The notes: generated by a model not told the origin, from the sequence alone. Shown: positions 8,626 to 19,189, counted from the stretch's first letter. The stretch is 19,467 nucleotides of DNA from Euperipatoides rowelli (GCA_003024985.2 PXIH01S0015659.1), one strand, 5' to 3'. Translations and numbers: made by a program.

Positions 8626-9774
8626 TGTAGTCCATAATTTTGGCACTTTCACTGATGATGTTTTCATTATCTTCCTTAAGAAATAAAATATTTGATGGAA
8701 AACTCTTAAAATCATTGTGGCTTTGTGTATCATTTACTATGTGTGCTTGCACAGTGCACAATGTCTTTCCTTTTTAGGTCTTTCCAACATCTTTTTGGTG
8801 CAATATTGATATCTGATTCAAGGGTGTCCCAGCATTGGATAAAATAATGAGGATCTTCAGGGGCCTGGCTGGTTCTGGCAGCAAGAAAAATGTTCCTACT
8901 GGCTACAAAAGATTTTGAGTCCAAAATATGTTTTTTTTTTATTCTCCAGTCTGGGGGATGTAACCTGCCTGTATGCAGGAAAATGCAGGCAGGAACCAGG
9001 GAATGGTCACTGTTTGACTGCTCAATGAGTTTCATTGAGTGGCTATGTTGACTCCAGCATCTTGGAATGCATAATAATCAATAATTTTGTTACTTCTTGT
9101 TACTGTTCTATCATCCAAGGAGTCTATCAAAAGCCTGATGACGGACATTGCTGCCAGAACAGCTTCTACCATAGTCTGACCATTGAAACTTGGCTTCATC
9201 ATCTCTCTCTGACTCCATATTGAAGTCTCCGAGCACAAAAAAAAAATTGGTTGTTGTGAAGTTTTTGGTCTTGTGTCTTGCTGTTCATAATCGGAGGCAT
9301 GTGTATGATTTAAATTATCAATATCAAGGAAGTAAATATTTTCAGAGTCACCCTGTTACATCTCTGGAACAAAGACTCCCCAGAATAACAATATTTCCTT
9401 TTAATAGTTTAGGACCTGCCTGATTAGAGTGACATCATGTGGGAGATGATTGTTATAACAAACATAGAACTCATTATTCTTCCAAAAATATATCTCTTGG
9501 ACTATATACTTAAAAATGTCTAAAATGTGGTTGTTTGACAGAGGAAGATGTGTTCTGTGCCAAAAGGCCAAACCAGCATGTCTAAAATGTGGTGGGAAGC
9601 CTAGGATTATTCCATGTTCCAATGTGTAATGGTTATCCAACTAGATTAGACTCTTGTAATAAACATATGTCAATATTGTTTGAGTGACATAATAATTTAT
9701 TTATCCAGAAATTTCTGTTTTTTGGGTGAAGCCATTCATGTTGTGCTAAGAGTAGCTATAGATGTTATAGACAT

Positions 9775-10099
9775 GACTGAAAAACTTTATTTAAGTTCTA
9801 CAATTTATTACTTTTTGCTGCTGGTGTCCAGAGTGTTTGGGAACACTAGTCAATTGTGTATTAATGTCTTCTAACAGTTCAGAAGATTTCTTTCGATGAA
9901 AGGACCCATTAGTATAAAGTTCTGTTTGTATAAGAGCAAATCAAAAAAATTGTTCCATGTTAGGATGAGACACTAGAAACTGTGCTGTTAGTTTTTTGTG
10001 GGAAAAAACTTTAATTTTTTTATTTACTGTACCCAATCATCTTGACACCTTCATTACTATTCTTTTCCATGTTGGGAGGGTGTTTTAAAAAAAATTTGA
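9775..10099 (-). other. LINE-B inter-ORF region
   Basis: This lies between the end of the ORF1 remnant (an in-frame stop after TSLLK near 10100) and the ORF2 start. It shows no coding signal that I can recognise. LINE-A has its two ORFs directly overlapping, so the gap in LINE-B is either a diverged ORF1 tail or an insertion. Confidence 0.4.
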
Positions 10100-11480
10100 T
10101 TACTTAAGTAGGGATGTCCTCAAATCCATTTTGGCTTTACTGTCAGGTTTTGCCTCTTTGCTTTTTTGAATTGGCTTGTCCACTAGTTCCTCTAATGGAT
10201 TGTCTTCATGATTCAGAGAGTAATGATTGGGCTCTTTGTCTATCTTAGACCATTCTTCCATGGATTCTTCTATCTCCATTAAAGTAAGATAATCGGATTC
10301 TCGTTGGGTAATCCAATAAGATTCCTGGACTTCCTAGGCATGATTTCCTCATTTGATTCTTCCTCCACTATGTTAAGCTTTTAAAATGTCTGAATTACAG
10401 ATGTTATTATAGTACTCATGGGTGGTCTTTCTTTTACTTTACTGTTTTTTTTTTTGTATTGAGAGTATAACTATGATTTTTTGTGTTGGTTGAAGCTGCT
10501 TATTGGACTTTGCAACACCTTCCTGCCTGTGACGTACTTTCTGATCTATACTTGTTTGCTTGTCCTTGTTCAACAAATATGGTAGTTCATCTAGATTACA
10601 TTGAGTAAAAATTGACTGATTTGTTTTTGACTGTGTTGAACCCTTTGTTGTGCTGAATTGGTACACTGCTGGGTGTGTATTAGTTTGAGGAATGTTTTCA
10701 ACTCTATCTTTGGCAAGAGGATGCTGTTGTTCATTTGCAGGTTTAGCCAGTGAATCTGTAGTACCTGTGTCACCATCGGCATTCTTTATGTCAGAAGTTA
10801 ATGTGTGTCCATTACATTTTTTTTGTGTAGATGCGAACCGCAAAAGAAACACTTTGGCCCTAGTGTTGTTAGTTCCATGTCATATGCAGCACCCAAAAAG
10901 GAGATTGAAATTGTGTCTGGAATTATAATTATTTTTTACTTTCTGACAAGGTATATCTCCCATCTGAAACTAAAAGACCCTTTGGCTTTAAAGACCTGGC
11001 TTTGTACTGATGCTGGGATCTTCCTTAAGACAGGATAAACATAAGTTCCAAAGGGTTTACATGCACCATTGATTAGAGAGTCTGGAAGAAAAGGAAAAAC
11101 ACCACTTACTGTAAGCCTCACTACTGGTTGCTGGAAGAAAAAACATTTAAGCATTTGCCCCTAATCCACATGCCTCTTTGTACTGAAGTTTTGCCAAAAC
11201 TAACACATAATTTTGATCTCTGGGGTCTCTTCCTATAAAGGCAATGAACTTTTTCCGGTTATCTAAGATATTGCCTATGTGTATGACTCAAGAGAGACTT
11301 CATTGATTATTTCTACCATGACCCCACATTCAGGGCTGAGTCCTTAGTGGAAGCTGAAACATTTGGTGGCATCATAACCTTGGCAAATGATGCCTGTATT
11401 TTTTTTGGTTACTCAGGTAGAGGTTGTCTTGGTAGATATTATATGGGTTCTTGAACTGTTTGGGTGTGGCCCCATTGCAC
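10100..11480 (-). pseudogene. LINE-B ORF1: nucleic-acid-binding protein, broken
   Basis: From the N-terminal side, a block near 11330-11200 (VMVEIINEVSLESYT, then FIAFIGRDPRDQNYVL) aligns with LINE-A. It is followed by VSGVFPFLPDSLINGACKPFG and VYPVLRKIPASVQSQVF near 11110-10980. A zinc knuckle lies at 10851-10810 and reads C-x2-C-x4-H-x4-M. The last Cys is missing, or displaced by an indel in the adjacent run of A, where the neighbouring frame reads KKCNGH. A polar Gln/Thr/Lys-rich tract (10852-10439) and an acidic C-terminus (EEWSKIDKEPN, ending LLK and a stop near 10100) follow. Stops and shifts break it throughout. The start cannot be placed. Confidence 0.7.
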
Positions 11481-11897
11481 TGCCAACTAAAGTATTGTGA
11501 TATGACCACAATTTCTCTGTTGATTGGTGTAACATTTTTACCTTAATGGTATCAACCTAGCTAAATAGTTTGATGGAAGAATAATTTTCTTTTGGTAATT
11601 CTTGTGAAAATGGAATGTGTTTATTCGAAAAATTAACTGAGCTATGTAAAGCTGAAGATTGAAGGCATGTTTTAAAATTGTATGAATTGTACACAGCCAG
11701 AACAGCTTTTAAGATGCTATAGTTTCTTCCTTGTTGAGTGACTCACATAGGAAAATTTAAGGTTTATTTCAGGCCTATGTCCAAAAATAAGATTGATTTT
11801 AGTAATGTATATAAGTAAAAACCTAGAAAGAATTAGTGTATAGTATAAGCTTGCCGGCAGGAACTCTGTAAAAGAGGTGTTGACTGCTTGAAAGCCA
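11481..11897. other. Unassigned stretch, LINE-B 5' region or LTR-element flank
   Basis: No reading frame of note is seen. The left part may be the 5' UTR of LINE-B. A TATA-like TATATAAG lies near 11807-11815 on the plus strand, about 100 bases before the gag-like reading frame that starts at 11916. That would fit an LTR or leader, but no LTR ends or repeat partner were found. Confidence 0.3.
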
Positions 11898-11912
11898 CTA
11901 TCTATCTATCTA
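11898..11912. repeat. Short (CTAT)n tract
   Basis: About four units of CTAT, in the same register as the (ATCT)n at the window start, lie just beyond the 5' side of the LINE-B copy. The tract is short enough to have arisen by chance in this composition. Confidence 0.8.
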
Positions 11913-11915
11913 AGA

Positions 11916-13137
11916 TTGTATAATAGTATAAACAAATCCAAGCTGTGCCAAAAAGAAATGGAATGCAATACAGAGAAAGAAAATAGCTCTAGTGAAAGTG
12001 ATGCCATCATATTTAATTTTGCATACACAGATACAGACAAAAATGAAAATAGTTCTCCAAGCAATACCAGGTTAACTCAAACACAGACACTAACTACTTT
12101 ATAGATTTACTTGACATGACACCTTATGCCATACAGAGATAAGAAAATATTGATTTTTAAAGTATAACTGTGATGCAAGCTAGTGTCACCTTGTCACACA
12201 TAATGACAATGTTAAGTAACATAAGAAAGTAAAAAGAAAATATGGAAAATAAATTAACTGAATGTCAAAAACTATGGAAAATAAATTAACTGAACTAACA
12301 AAAAATCAGAAAGCAATAGAAATCAAATAAACAGAGTCCACAGAAGCAAAACTAACACAAAATCAAACACAACTAGGTCAGTTACATGCAGCCATGAAAA
12401 TGATATCATTAAACTGTAAAGAGAGGGCCTACAGATTGGAGATTAAAATAAGACAAAACAGTAAAACAATAACAAATCTGGCACAGAGGACAAAAACAAT
12501 AAAAGTAAATTTAGAAATAACTAATAGGGTATTGGAAACATGAAAGTGTCAAATTGAAACTAACTCTATACTCTTAGCTCAAATTGAAAATGCAAATAGA
12601 GCATATAAAGTTAGCAGATATGGAAAAAGAGAAAAAGTCAGAAGAAAATATCTCAAGGAAAGATTATACAATGAAAGAAATCTCAAAAAAAAAATCCTTC
12701 AATCTAGATCATACAAACACACAACTTATAAGCTATGCAAGGGACACATAAATCCTTCAGATATGAGTAATAAGGATACATGAACTGGGAAATAAGCCCA
12801 TGTAGGTCCTTTAATGAAATAATAATTTACAATTTTCCTATAACTTGAGAGATAATGACTCAGAGAATGATTCTTCAAATTCTATGAATAGTGTATGATT
12901 TAGACCAAACAAAAAAAGAACATAAAATAAACAAATTGTCGATTAGGAACCAGTGTTTTTTAATGACAATAACCATACAGCACCATTATTCATAGCTGAG
13001 ATTGACCATTTATATGAAATGACCGATGGTGATAGAAATAAAATGAAAAATAATAAATCTAACACAATTTTTGAGGGGCAATTCTGAAAAGTGGTGCGAA
13101 AGACAATAGGAAGCCGTATTATTACAACAGAAAACAA
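11916..13137 (+). pseudogene. Decayed plus-strand gag-like coding remnant
   Basis: An opening ORF of 62 codons (11916-12104) is rich in Asn, Ser and Thr. It is followed, in another frame, by a run from 12233 to about 12783 that has only two internal stops. That run encodes a strongly Lys/Glu/Gln/Asn-rich, probably coiled-coil segment: it starts KENMENKLTEC and later has KREKVRRKYLKERLYNER. A further fragment near 12950-13080 reads FIAEIDHLYEMTDGDRNK. Composition, order and the downstream protease-like motif suggest the gag region of an LTR retroelement. I cannot name a family and see no zinc knuckle. A decayed host gene is the main alternative. Confidence 0.4.
12241..12294 (+). repeat. Tandem duplication with a 32-bp period
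   Basis: A 22-base block beginning TATGGAAAATAAATT occurs at 12241-12262 and again at 12273-12294. In the open frame it duplicates M-E-N-K-L-T-E. The two copies are identical, so the duplication is more recent than the stops around it. Confidence 0.9.
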
Positions 13138-13390
13138 TGATCTGAGAATAATGTGAATCAGACTCTGTGGGTAATAATTCTGACCCCAGTAGTAGGACAG
13201 CTCTTATACAATCCCCAAAGGTTAGGAAAATATACTGGACATAATTAAGAGTCTTATATCTTATAAAAAAAACTGTAGGAGCCCAGAGCAGTTCTGATAC
13301 TAAAACGTAATTTCTAGATGTTGAAGTGGGTCTGCACCCAGCAAATTGTTCAGGTGCTAGTCGCACAAATTAAAATTAATATCTGCCATT

Positions 13391-13600
13391 AGTGTCAGAA
13401 TAAAGGAAATAAATTGTAAAGTAATACTAGAAATAGGATCAGATAGCTTAGGCTTAAGTAAACAATTATGAGAAAGAATCCATCATGAAAGTATTAATAT
13501 TAGTCTGGCAACGTGTCAAGAGATCTTAATTTTTGGAATAGGAAGGAAAAAAGGTTTTACCTTTGGGCAAAAGTATTTTGAGTGCTTTTTGAGATAAATA
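13391..13600 (+). pseudogene. Probable retropepsin-like aspartic protease fragment
   Basis: The plus-strand frame from 13391 reads INCKVILEIGSDSLGLSKQL (13409-13468). This matches the spacing of the retropepsin active-site block, hydrophobic-D-T/S-G-A/S followed by a Ser-Lys-x-Leu element, but the catalytic Asp is Glu and the Thr is Ile (13430-13435). After one stop the frame continues with CQEILIFGIGRKKGFTFGQ, which resembles the later Gly-rich strand and substrate-binding part of such proteases. It follows the gag-like fragment in the order expected for an LTR retroelement. No reverse transcriptase or integrase follows. The catalytic change alone would make it inactive. The call rests on one short motif. 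Confidence 0.45.
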
Positions 13601-13627
13601 CAGTTAGAGATAAAATAAAAATAGAGT

Positions 13628-13935
13628 ACCGATCCGGTGATTCAGTGGCTTTTCAATTGCCACAGGAGCTAGTGCATATACAAGGGGTTGTTGGTTTGAT
13701 CCTGGGCAGCCCCAGGGCTGAGGGATGATGGAATTTTCTTTCATCGTCATACAACTCCGGGGAATTTTTCTCATTGTAGGAACTAAGAAACAGAATTTTA
13801 GAATGAAAAATGGATTTATGGCGGACCTTTAAACCGGAACTGGACAAATCATCATCGTTGTATCCATTACAGAAGATTTGTAAACGATACATTGTAAATA
13901 TTGAAAATAGTGTAAATAAAGAGTAGCTTTACCCA
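13628..13935 (+). mobile_element. tRNA-derived SINE candidate
   Basis: A polymerase III A-box-like GGTGATTCAGTGG (13636-13648) and a B-box-like GGTTTGATCC (13693-13702) are spaced as in tRNA genes. The flanks do not fold into a clean acceptor stem, so this is a tRNA relative and not a tRNA. A GC-richer body follows (CAGCCCCAGGGCTG) and a tail ends in GTAAATAAAGAGTAGCTTTACC. The 3' boundary is estimated from where AT-rich unique sequence resumes. No target duplication was identified. Confidence 0.6.
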
Positions 13936-16699
13936 GAGAGGTGAAGCAAATTTAAAAAAAAAATTAAATATAGACTACTGTATCTGAGAAGTGTGAAATT
14001 TCACAAAGGGGATAGTCAGGCTTCTATTTTGTAGTTTGCATTTTAAGAGGACTTCGTAAAATTGAGTAAATATATGTGTATTTATATTTAATAATTGTTT
14101 CAAACCAGATTACTGATGTTTTCATGTAAAAATTGTAGTTTATATCTAAGGATTTCATGGATTTTTTTATTAACTTTGTTAAAAATGTCACATTTGATGA
14201 CTAACACCACTTTCTCTATTCAATGGATTGTAATTGCGCCAAATGCTTGTTTCAATTAAATTTGATTCAGTTCACCTTTGCATCATTGGGAACAACATGT
14301 GCAGCTACAGAAAAATGGAAAATTCTTTGGATACATGCCTAGAATAAATTATAAACAAATGGTGTTATAAGAATAATTGTCTTTACAAAGAAGGATAGTG
14401 CATTGTGTTCATACCATACAGAAATGGATGGATTTGTTGTTACTTGCCCCTTGAGCCCTCAGGCTGCTAAAATGTAACCTGAAAGCAAAACTCAACCTGT
14501 TTTACTCTTGAATCTGATACATCATTTATCTTTTTAAAGATTGAATTTGATTTGACTATTCATAAAGTAGGCCTATCTACTGTACATGTACAGTATATAA
14601 AAATGTATAAATTGTTAGGTCGAAACATGTTTGAACTTTGAATTCAATGCTCATCGAAAATTTAAATAATCTAGCTCTTAGACTATATAAATTGATTTGT
14701 CTTCAAATTAATTTTATAATGAATAAGATATTAATTGTAATAATTATAACAATAATGTTTGGTACCGGTTTGCTTTGTTTAGTTTTTTTTTTAATCATTA
14801 AACAGGTTTATAGGACGAATAGTATACTACTTATTCTATCTACTGATGTAAGTTAAGAATTTTAGTTTATTTTTATTAGGTATACAAATAGTATGTTTGT
14901 TTTATTATTGAAATATGTATTTTAATTGAAATAAATTAAAATATATTTAAAGGATGAACTCTATTTAAATATACTGTATTTAATTTATTATCAATGGATC
15001 TCAATGGTTGTCTATTGAGCAAAATATTTACTCCAAATATCCAAATGGTAAAAAGGGGCAATTTCAGTTTTACCCAAACTTTAGCTTTTAAACTAAAAAG
15101 ACACAGAGTGACAATAAGTATATATATGAGTGGTGAAAATTAATAAATATAATAAAAGAATAATGGTTTGGTAGCTTATTGCCACTTTACAAGATATTGG
15201 TTGTCAGTGTACATGATAGTGCTTTTGCAGGTTTGCAGAGTACTAGGTATGTGATGATAGATTTAGGATAATACAAGGATTATACAAATACAATAATGTG
15301 ATAACAAACCTATAATACTTTTGTTTATTGCTATGCTAATGCTACAGATATGATGAATGATAACAATATTGTAAATTATATTACTTTATTAGGTCAAAGC
15401 ACTGGTGACATTTAAGATTATGATATGGTACAGGAGGTTTATGGTGCATAAGTGGATAATGTGTGATGTACTGTCTGTAGCCATTGTCTGGTTAAGACAC
15501 CTATTGCATAAGGTTCAAGAACAGATTGCGTCATTTCAAAATCACTATTTATATAATAAGGTACGGTATATTAAAAGGCTGTAGAATTAAATATGGTAAT
15601 TGAAAAACAATACTTATACAAAGAGACAAAAAGAAACGTTGTAAACACTGAAAAAATACACTAAGCAGACAAATTGGAATATTAAACAAAAATATTGATG
15701 AGAAAGTTCACAAAAGAATATAATATTAAAATTAACCATACACAAAATGAATATATCCCACAATCATGACATAACCCTAATAATTAAGATATATACAGTG
15801 AAAAGTGTACACCTAAAGAAACAGGATCACACTATACTAGTACAAGGATAAAACATTAATTAAATCAAACAAAACACATTATGTATACATTATTATTTAT
15901 GCCAAATAGGGACATTTTTAGGATAGAGCAAAAGAAACCATAGTGTTAGCATCAAAAACATTATTATAGAAGTACATTGCAATAAATTTCCAAAGTTGAA
16001 AGTAATGTATGTTATATAGTTTATCATATATCTAGCTCAGGAATGGAAGGAATTTGTTATGAGATTAAGGTTATACAATGTTATGATAGTTAAGTTCATT
16101 ACTATAACCAGAAAATAATTTTTTTGATGTTCTTGTTTGTAAGTTAACTAAACCCATAAAAAACTTGATTTTCCTAATTTTATAAGCAAATAATTAATTA
16201 AATAATTAGATAATACTAAAAAAATCAGATAATTAAATAAAGAATCAAGTAAATGAGCAAGTTCTTACAAACAAAGCTAATACTTCTTAAAGCTTCAGTT
16301 AATGATGTTCCAGCCATACTCTCAGCTTTTTCAAAAGGAGGGGGGTATAATAGGATAAATGGACACCCAAATTAATATTAGACAAATATATGAAAACAAC
16401 ATTGTAGAATAGATCAGAAAGAAGGTAATGATAAGAATTATTGTAAAGAAATTAAAGTAGTTAAAGAAAAAAAAAAGATTAAAACAAATGTTTAAATATT
16501 ATGTAAAAAGAAGCCCAAACATCAAGGTAGACTATAGCACAGATTTGAATTATAAAAGCATACATTAAATAAAAGTATAGCATATCTAGACTTATATCTT
16601 GAGTCAAGAAAGAAAGCAAAAATGACAATTAAATTCTATTACAACTTTTGGACACCTCTAGCAAGAGCATCAACATTAGAATAGAAGTGATATATGTGT
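13936..16699. other. AT-rich stretch without recognised genes
   Basis: No coding homology, RNA gene or transposon end could be supported here. A 72-codon ORF at 14638-14856 (+) encodes one hydrophobic segment, but its composition is what AT-rich DNA gives by chance. The only structural feature noted is an 18-bp perfect palindrome at 14578-14595. Confidence 0.7.
14578..14595. repeat. 18-bp perfect palindrome
   Basis: TACTGTACATGTACAGTA is its own reverse complement. It stands alone in AT-rich sequence, with no gene nearby to regulate, and may be a chance or microsatellite-derived palindrome. Confidence 0.9.
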
Positions 16700-16780
16700 G
16701 CAAAGAAAAAAAAAGGAAAGATGGAAATCTAGTTAAAAAGAAGAAAAAAGATGGAATCCTAAAAGCAGTTAAAAAGAAGG
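16700..16780 (+). repeat. Imperfect A-rich tandem repeat
   Basis: Two related blocks, each with AAAGATGGAA and ending AGTTAAAAAGAAG, lie side by side (about 16714-16743 and 16744-16779). They are diverged by a few bases and a small insertion. The second block runs into the RTE-like endonuclease fragment. Confidence 0.6.
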
Positions 16781-16975
16781 TTTTCTAAGAACCAGGTAAT
16801 CAATACCATTATGTCTCTTCACTGTTACAGAATTCATAATTGCAATTATTGCTATGACAGGGGAGAAACTGCATTTAGCAAAGGATATGAGTAGCCGGTA
16901 GTCCGTTCTCATCTCGAAACATAGTAACTGTTTAACTAAAAGCTGTAAGGAATTAAAATCCCCACAAATGGTAAC
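16769..16975 (-). pseudogene. Endonuclease fragment of an RTE-like non-LTR retrotransposon
   Basis: A single open frame of about 68 codons on the minus strand contains VTICGDFNS (GDFN at 16963-16952), then LLISFAK, and RHNGIDYLVLRK (IDY at 16804-16796), ending at a TAA at 16771-16769. GDFN and IDY are the conserved metal-binding and structural motifs of APE-type retrotransposon endonucleases. Their spacing of about 55 residues with an intervening L-L-x-x-F-A fits RTE/BovB-type enzymes better than the L1/Tx1 type seen elsewhere in the window. No other part of the element is recognisable. A chance match cannot be ruled out, but three motifs in one frame in the right order argue against it. Confidence 0.5.
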
Positions 16976-17039
16976 CTATTGTTAAAATCAAGTTATTAGT
17001 TAATTATTCTAAATTTATTCAGTTTCATAAGTAAATCAT

Positions 17040-17420
17040 GGAAAATCAGAAATTTTAGGATTTTTCAGGATATTCCCTTAAGGCCATGACAGTATTTTCA
17101 GTTGCAGGTGCACAACTTGTATGTCATGATTTTAAGTTTTTAAACTCCTCAGTTTTTAGGGAAAAATGGAAGAATGGGGTATTATTTAAATATTTTCAAT
17201 AATTTGTAGCCGATGCGCTATATCTATGATTTTTTTGGTGCATGGGAATTTGTCATGTAATTATGTATTTTTAGCCTATTGTGCCTAGAATTATGTTTGG
17301 ATTTTAGTGGTCTTTGTATAGCCGAGGACGTTAATTCTGACCACTTTTGTTGTATGTAGTCATGTTATTTGGTATAATAAAGTTTTAGGGGCATTTCCCT
17401 TGTAAAAAAACAAAAAAAAC
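17040..17420 (+). other. Possible 3' end of a retroposed or LTR sequence
   Basis: This stretch has a more mixed composition than its surroundings. It ends in AATAAA (17376-17381), followed about 22 bases later by an A-rich tail (17404-17419). That is the arrangement left by retroposition of a polyadenylated RNA. No coding similarity was recognised upstream, and the left boundary is arbitrary. Confidence 0.3.
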
Positions 17421-18460
17421 ATTCTTACATAATTTGTAATCCCATCAACACTGCCTCGATAGCTATGCTCTTCAATAAGTTATCTTATAATTAAAAACTT
17501 TTATATTAGCCAAAATATTATAGAAATAACATTCTATTTCAGAACTCACTTAAGCAGAGCTCTTTAAATTGTGTAATAGCACTTATATGTTGTATATTAC
17601 TAGTATACTTTATTTTATGAACATTCTAATATGAATCCTCCAGAGCTATTAAATATCATTTTCCTTTTGATTTAGATGTTTCTCTGTACCTCCATTTCTT
17701 TATAGAATTAGTTTTAATACATATTATGTGCTTTATTACTAGATACCAGCTACTAACCAACCACCTTCTTCCCCCTCCATTTAACCTCAACCATCCAATA
17801 AATGTTATATTTTGTACATTGTTATCTGTTTTCATTTTTGTTTTCTTATTTGTTTTGAATAGTTAATCAACCTGATGAGCGCAATCAACATGAAAGATTT
17901 CTTAGAATCTTAAATTATTCACCAAATCTAGTTGATTTATTTAAATAAAATTCCATTTAATTTAAAAGAGTGTGCTGCTGTTATAAAGTTGTTAAAGAAC
18001 TTAATTAATTACATTTAAAAAAAAAAAACTTTATTACTGTCCGCCTAATGGAGTTTATATACATTATTTACATTGTTGACAATTTATTTTATTCAAAGTA
18101 TTTCTTGGTTAGCAAATTTATCTTTCAAACTAAGTATTTCTTGAGAGTTCTCTGATATATAAGCCACCATCTTTAATTTTCTGAAGGATAGGCACCTTTG
18201 AAATCCAAGAACACAAAGTCGGATACTACTGCAAACTGGGTGAAAGAAAGCCATCTTGAATTTTGAGTTGGACTGCATGAGCCTTAAACCTAAATTTAAT
18301 TACCTTTTATATTTTTAAGAACACTAACCATCTTTCGCTACTTACAAACTATCCAAAGGTTTTCCTATATTCATATTGGAAATAGAAGTAATCCAATTTC
18401 TTTACACTCATTGTATTTGGAGCCCCAAATATTATCCTTAAACTAATAATAATATTTATA
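17421..18460. other. AT-rich stretch without recognised features
   Basis: No homology, RNA gene or repeat end could be supported. A 61-codon minus-strand ORF at 18093-18278 is not recognisable, and an A10 run lies near 18018-18028. Confidence 0.6.
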
Positions 18461-18600
18461 GTTGGGGTGCACTGGTCCAGTCGGAAGCATGCAGGACTGC
18501 CACATCTCAAAACATGTAGTCCTGGGGACAGGTTTGATTTCCGGGGGTGCCAGTGCCTCTTCATTTTTTCCGGGCCCAGGTGAAAGGTGTTTTTTTATTC
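18461..18600 (+). mobile_element. Second tRNA-derived SINE candidate
   Basis: The head GTTGGGGTGCACTGG carries an A-box-like TGGTCCAGTCGG (18473-18484) and a B-box-like GGTTTGATTTC (18531-18541), with about 46 bases between. A short GC-rich segment and a T-rich tail follow. The acceptor stem does not pair, which excludes a working tRNA. The body after the B box differs from the SINE at 13628-13935, so the two probably belong to different families or parts. Confidence 0.55.
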
Positions 18601-18734
18601 GTGCAAGAAATCATTAAAATATCCAATGCTTGGGAATTTGCTGCTGTAGCCTGGGTCTTAATATGGTTAAGCTAGAGGTGGGAATATAGTACTTATTAAA
18701 AAACATATCAGACTTTACTCAGTAGAATCCACAG

Positions 18735-19189
18735 ATGAAGATCTTCTTTGATTATGCTTCCAAGATAGAAGATTGTTATTTTGTACTTTTTCAATTGCAA
18801 ATAAATGATGGTTTGAGAGCATGCACGGAAATGGCAACAACAACAGCTATTTTTGCTGCTCAAGAGAGAAATTTTACGCAATGGCACATGAAATTGATTA
18901 AGGATTTACAAATGTTTGACGAGTATTCAGCGGAGGAGTTTGGCAAGTTTAGGATGTTGTCATATGAGTAGGTGGTAATGCCATTTAAGAAGGGGGGGGG
19001 AGGGAATTGGGATTGATAGATTTACAGAAATCTCTATTGACTGCAACACATAATTTTATTGTAAGGAATTTCAATGAAAAATCAAGGTGTTGTGCATTGT
19101 GGCAATATAGGGAACATTTTAATAATCTTTTTTTTTCAAGAGTGGACAAGGAGGAAAGAGGGGGAAACGAGTTTGGTAGAGCATTGTGA
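18735..19189 (+). pseudogene. C-terminal ORF2 fragment of a third non-LTR retrotransposon
   Basis: Two overlapping plus-strand frames (18735-18971 and onward to the stop at 19187-19189) join near an eight-G run at about 18992. Across that point the protein reads VVMPFKKGG, then LGLIDLQKSLLTATHNF. A proline followed by a GG-L-G-L/I motif lies after the RT palm in L1/Tx1-type ORF2 proteins, and LINE-A has the equivalent GGGINLI. The upstream part, with FTQWHMKLIKDLQMFDEY, would be the region between palm and this motif. Orientation is opposite to LINE-A and LINE-B, so this is an independent insertion. A frameshift in the G run and an in-frame stop break it. The call rests mainly on one motif. 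Confidence 0.45.

Larger units (their letters stand above)
7115..9774 (-). pseudogene. LINE-B ORF2: endonuclease and N-terminal reverse transcriptase, broken
   Basis: The chosen start is the ATG at 9774-9772, because MSITSIATLST aligns residue for residue with the ORF2 start of LINE-A. The endonuclease shows ICLLQES with the catalytic Glu, LGDFNMES near 9230, IIDYYAFQDAG near 9060 and NSDHSLVPA near 9005. The RT begins at about 7560 with MNLEKVPGTD followed by L-E-L-Y and F-W, the L1/Tx1 form of this block. It continues with GVINYIDPPKK, NWRPISLLSVELKIVLKAIA and QTSLPGSSIFETLASIKDVI, and ends near DQSK-Y. The 942-bp piggyBac-like element at 7680-8621 splits the linker between endonuclease and RT. 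Several frameshifts are present. The palm domain with YADD is absent from this window. Confidence 0.82.
7115..11560 (-). mobile_element. LINE-B: older related L1/Tx1-type retrotransposon, truncated in RT
   Basis: A second minus-strand copy has the same architecture as LINE-A but much more damage. ORF1 lies at about 11480-10100, and ORF2 runs from 9774 into the RT, where it stops at about 7115. Protein-level homology to LINE-A is clear in ORF1 (FIGRDPRDQ against FIGQNPANQ; VFPFLPDS against VLPFIPDS) and in the endonuclease (HAGLAFWH against HTGLAVWH). All RT sequence beyond the DQSKAY-like box, the C-terminus and the 3' end are missing from the window. The right (5') limit is not defined. Confidence 0.8.

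Noticed and set aside
11898-11912. CRISPR-like or other regularly spaced repeats
   Set aside because: All short repeats here are simple microsatellites or slippage duplications. None shows repeat-spacer periodicity.
13010-13366. Minus-strand 118-codon ORF
   Set aside because: It lies opposite the decayed plus-strand gag-like region, has no recognisable domain, and its hydrophobic composition is what the complement of AT-rich Lys/Asn codons gives.
14638-14856. 72-codon ORF with a hydrophobic segment, possible small membrane protein
   Set aside because: Ile/Leu/Phe-rich runs arise by chance in this AT-rich DNA. There is no homology I recognise and no splice or promoter context.
18461-18550. 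Genuine tRNA gene
   Set aside because: A and B boxes are present, but the ends do not pair into an acceptor stem and no proper anticodon arm could be drawn, so a SINE head is more likely.
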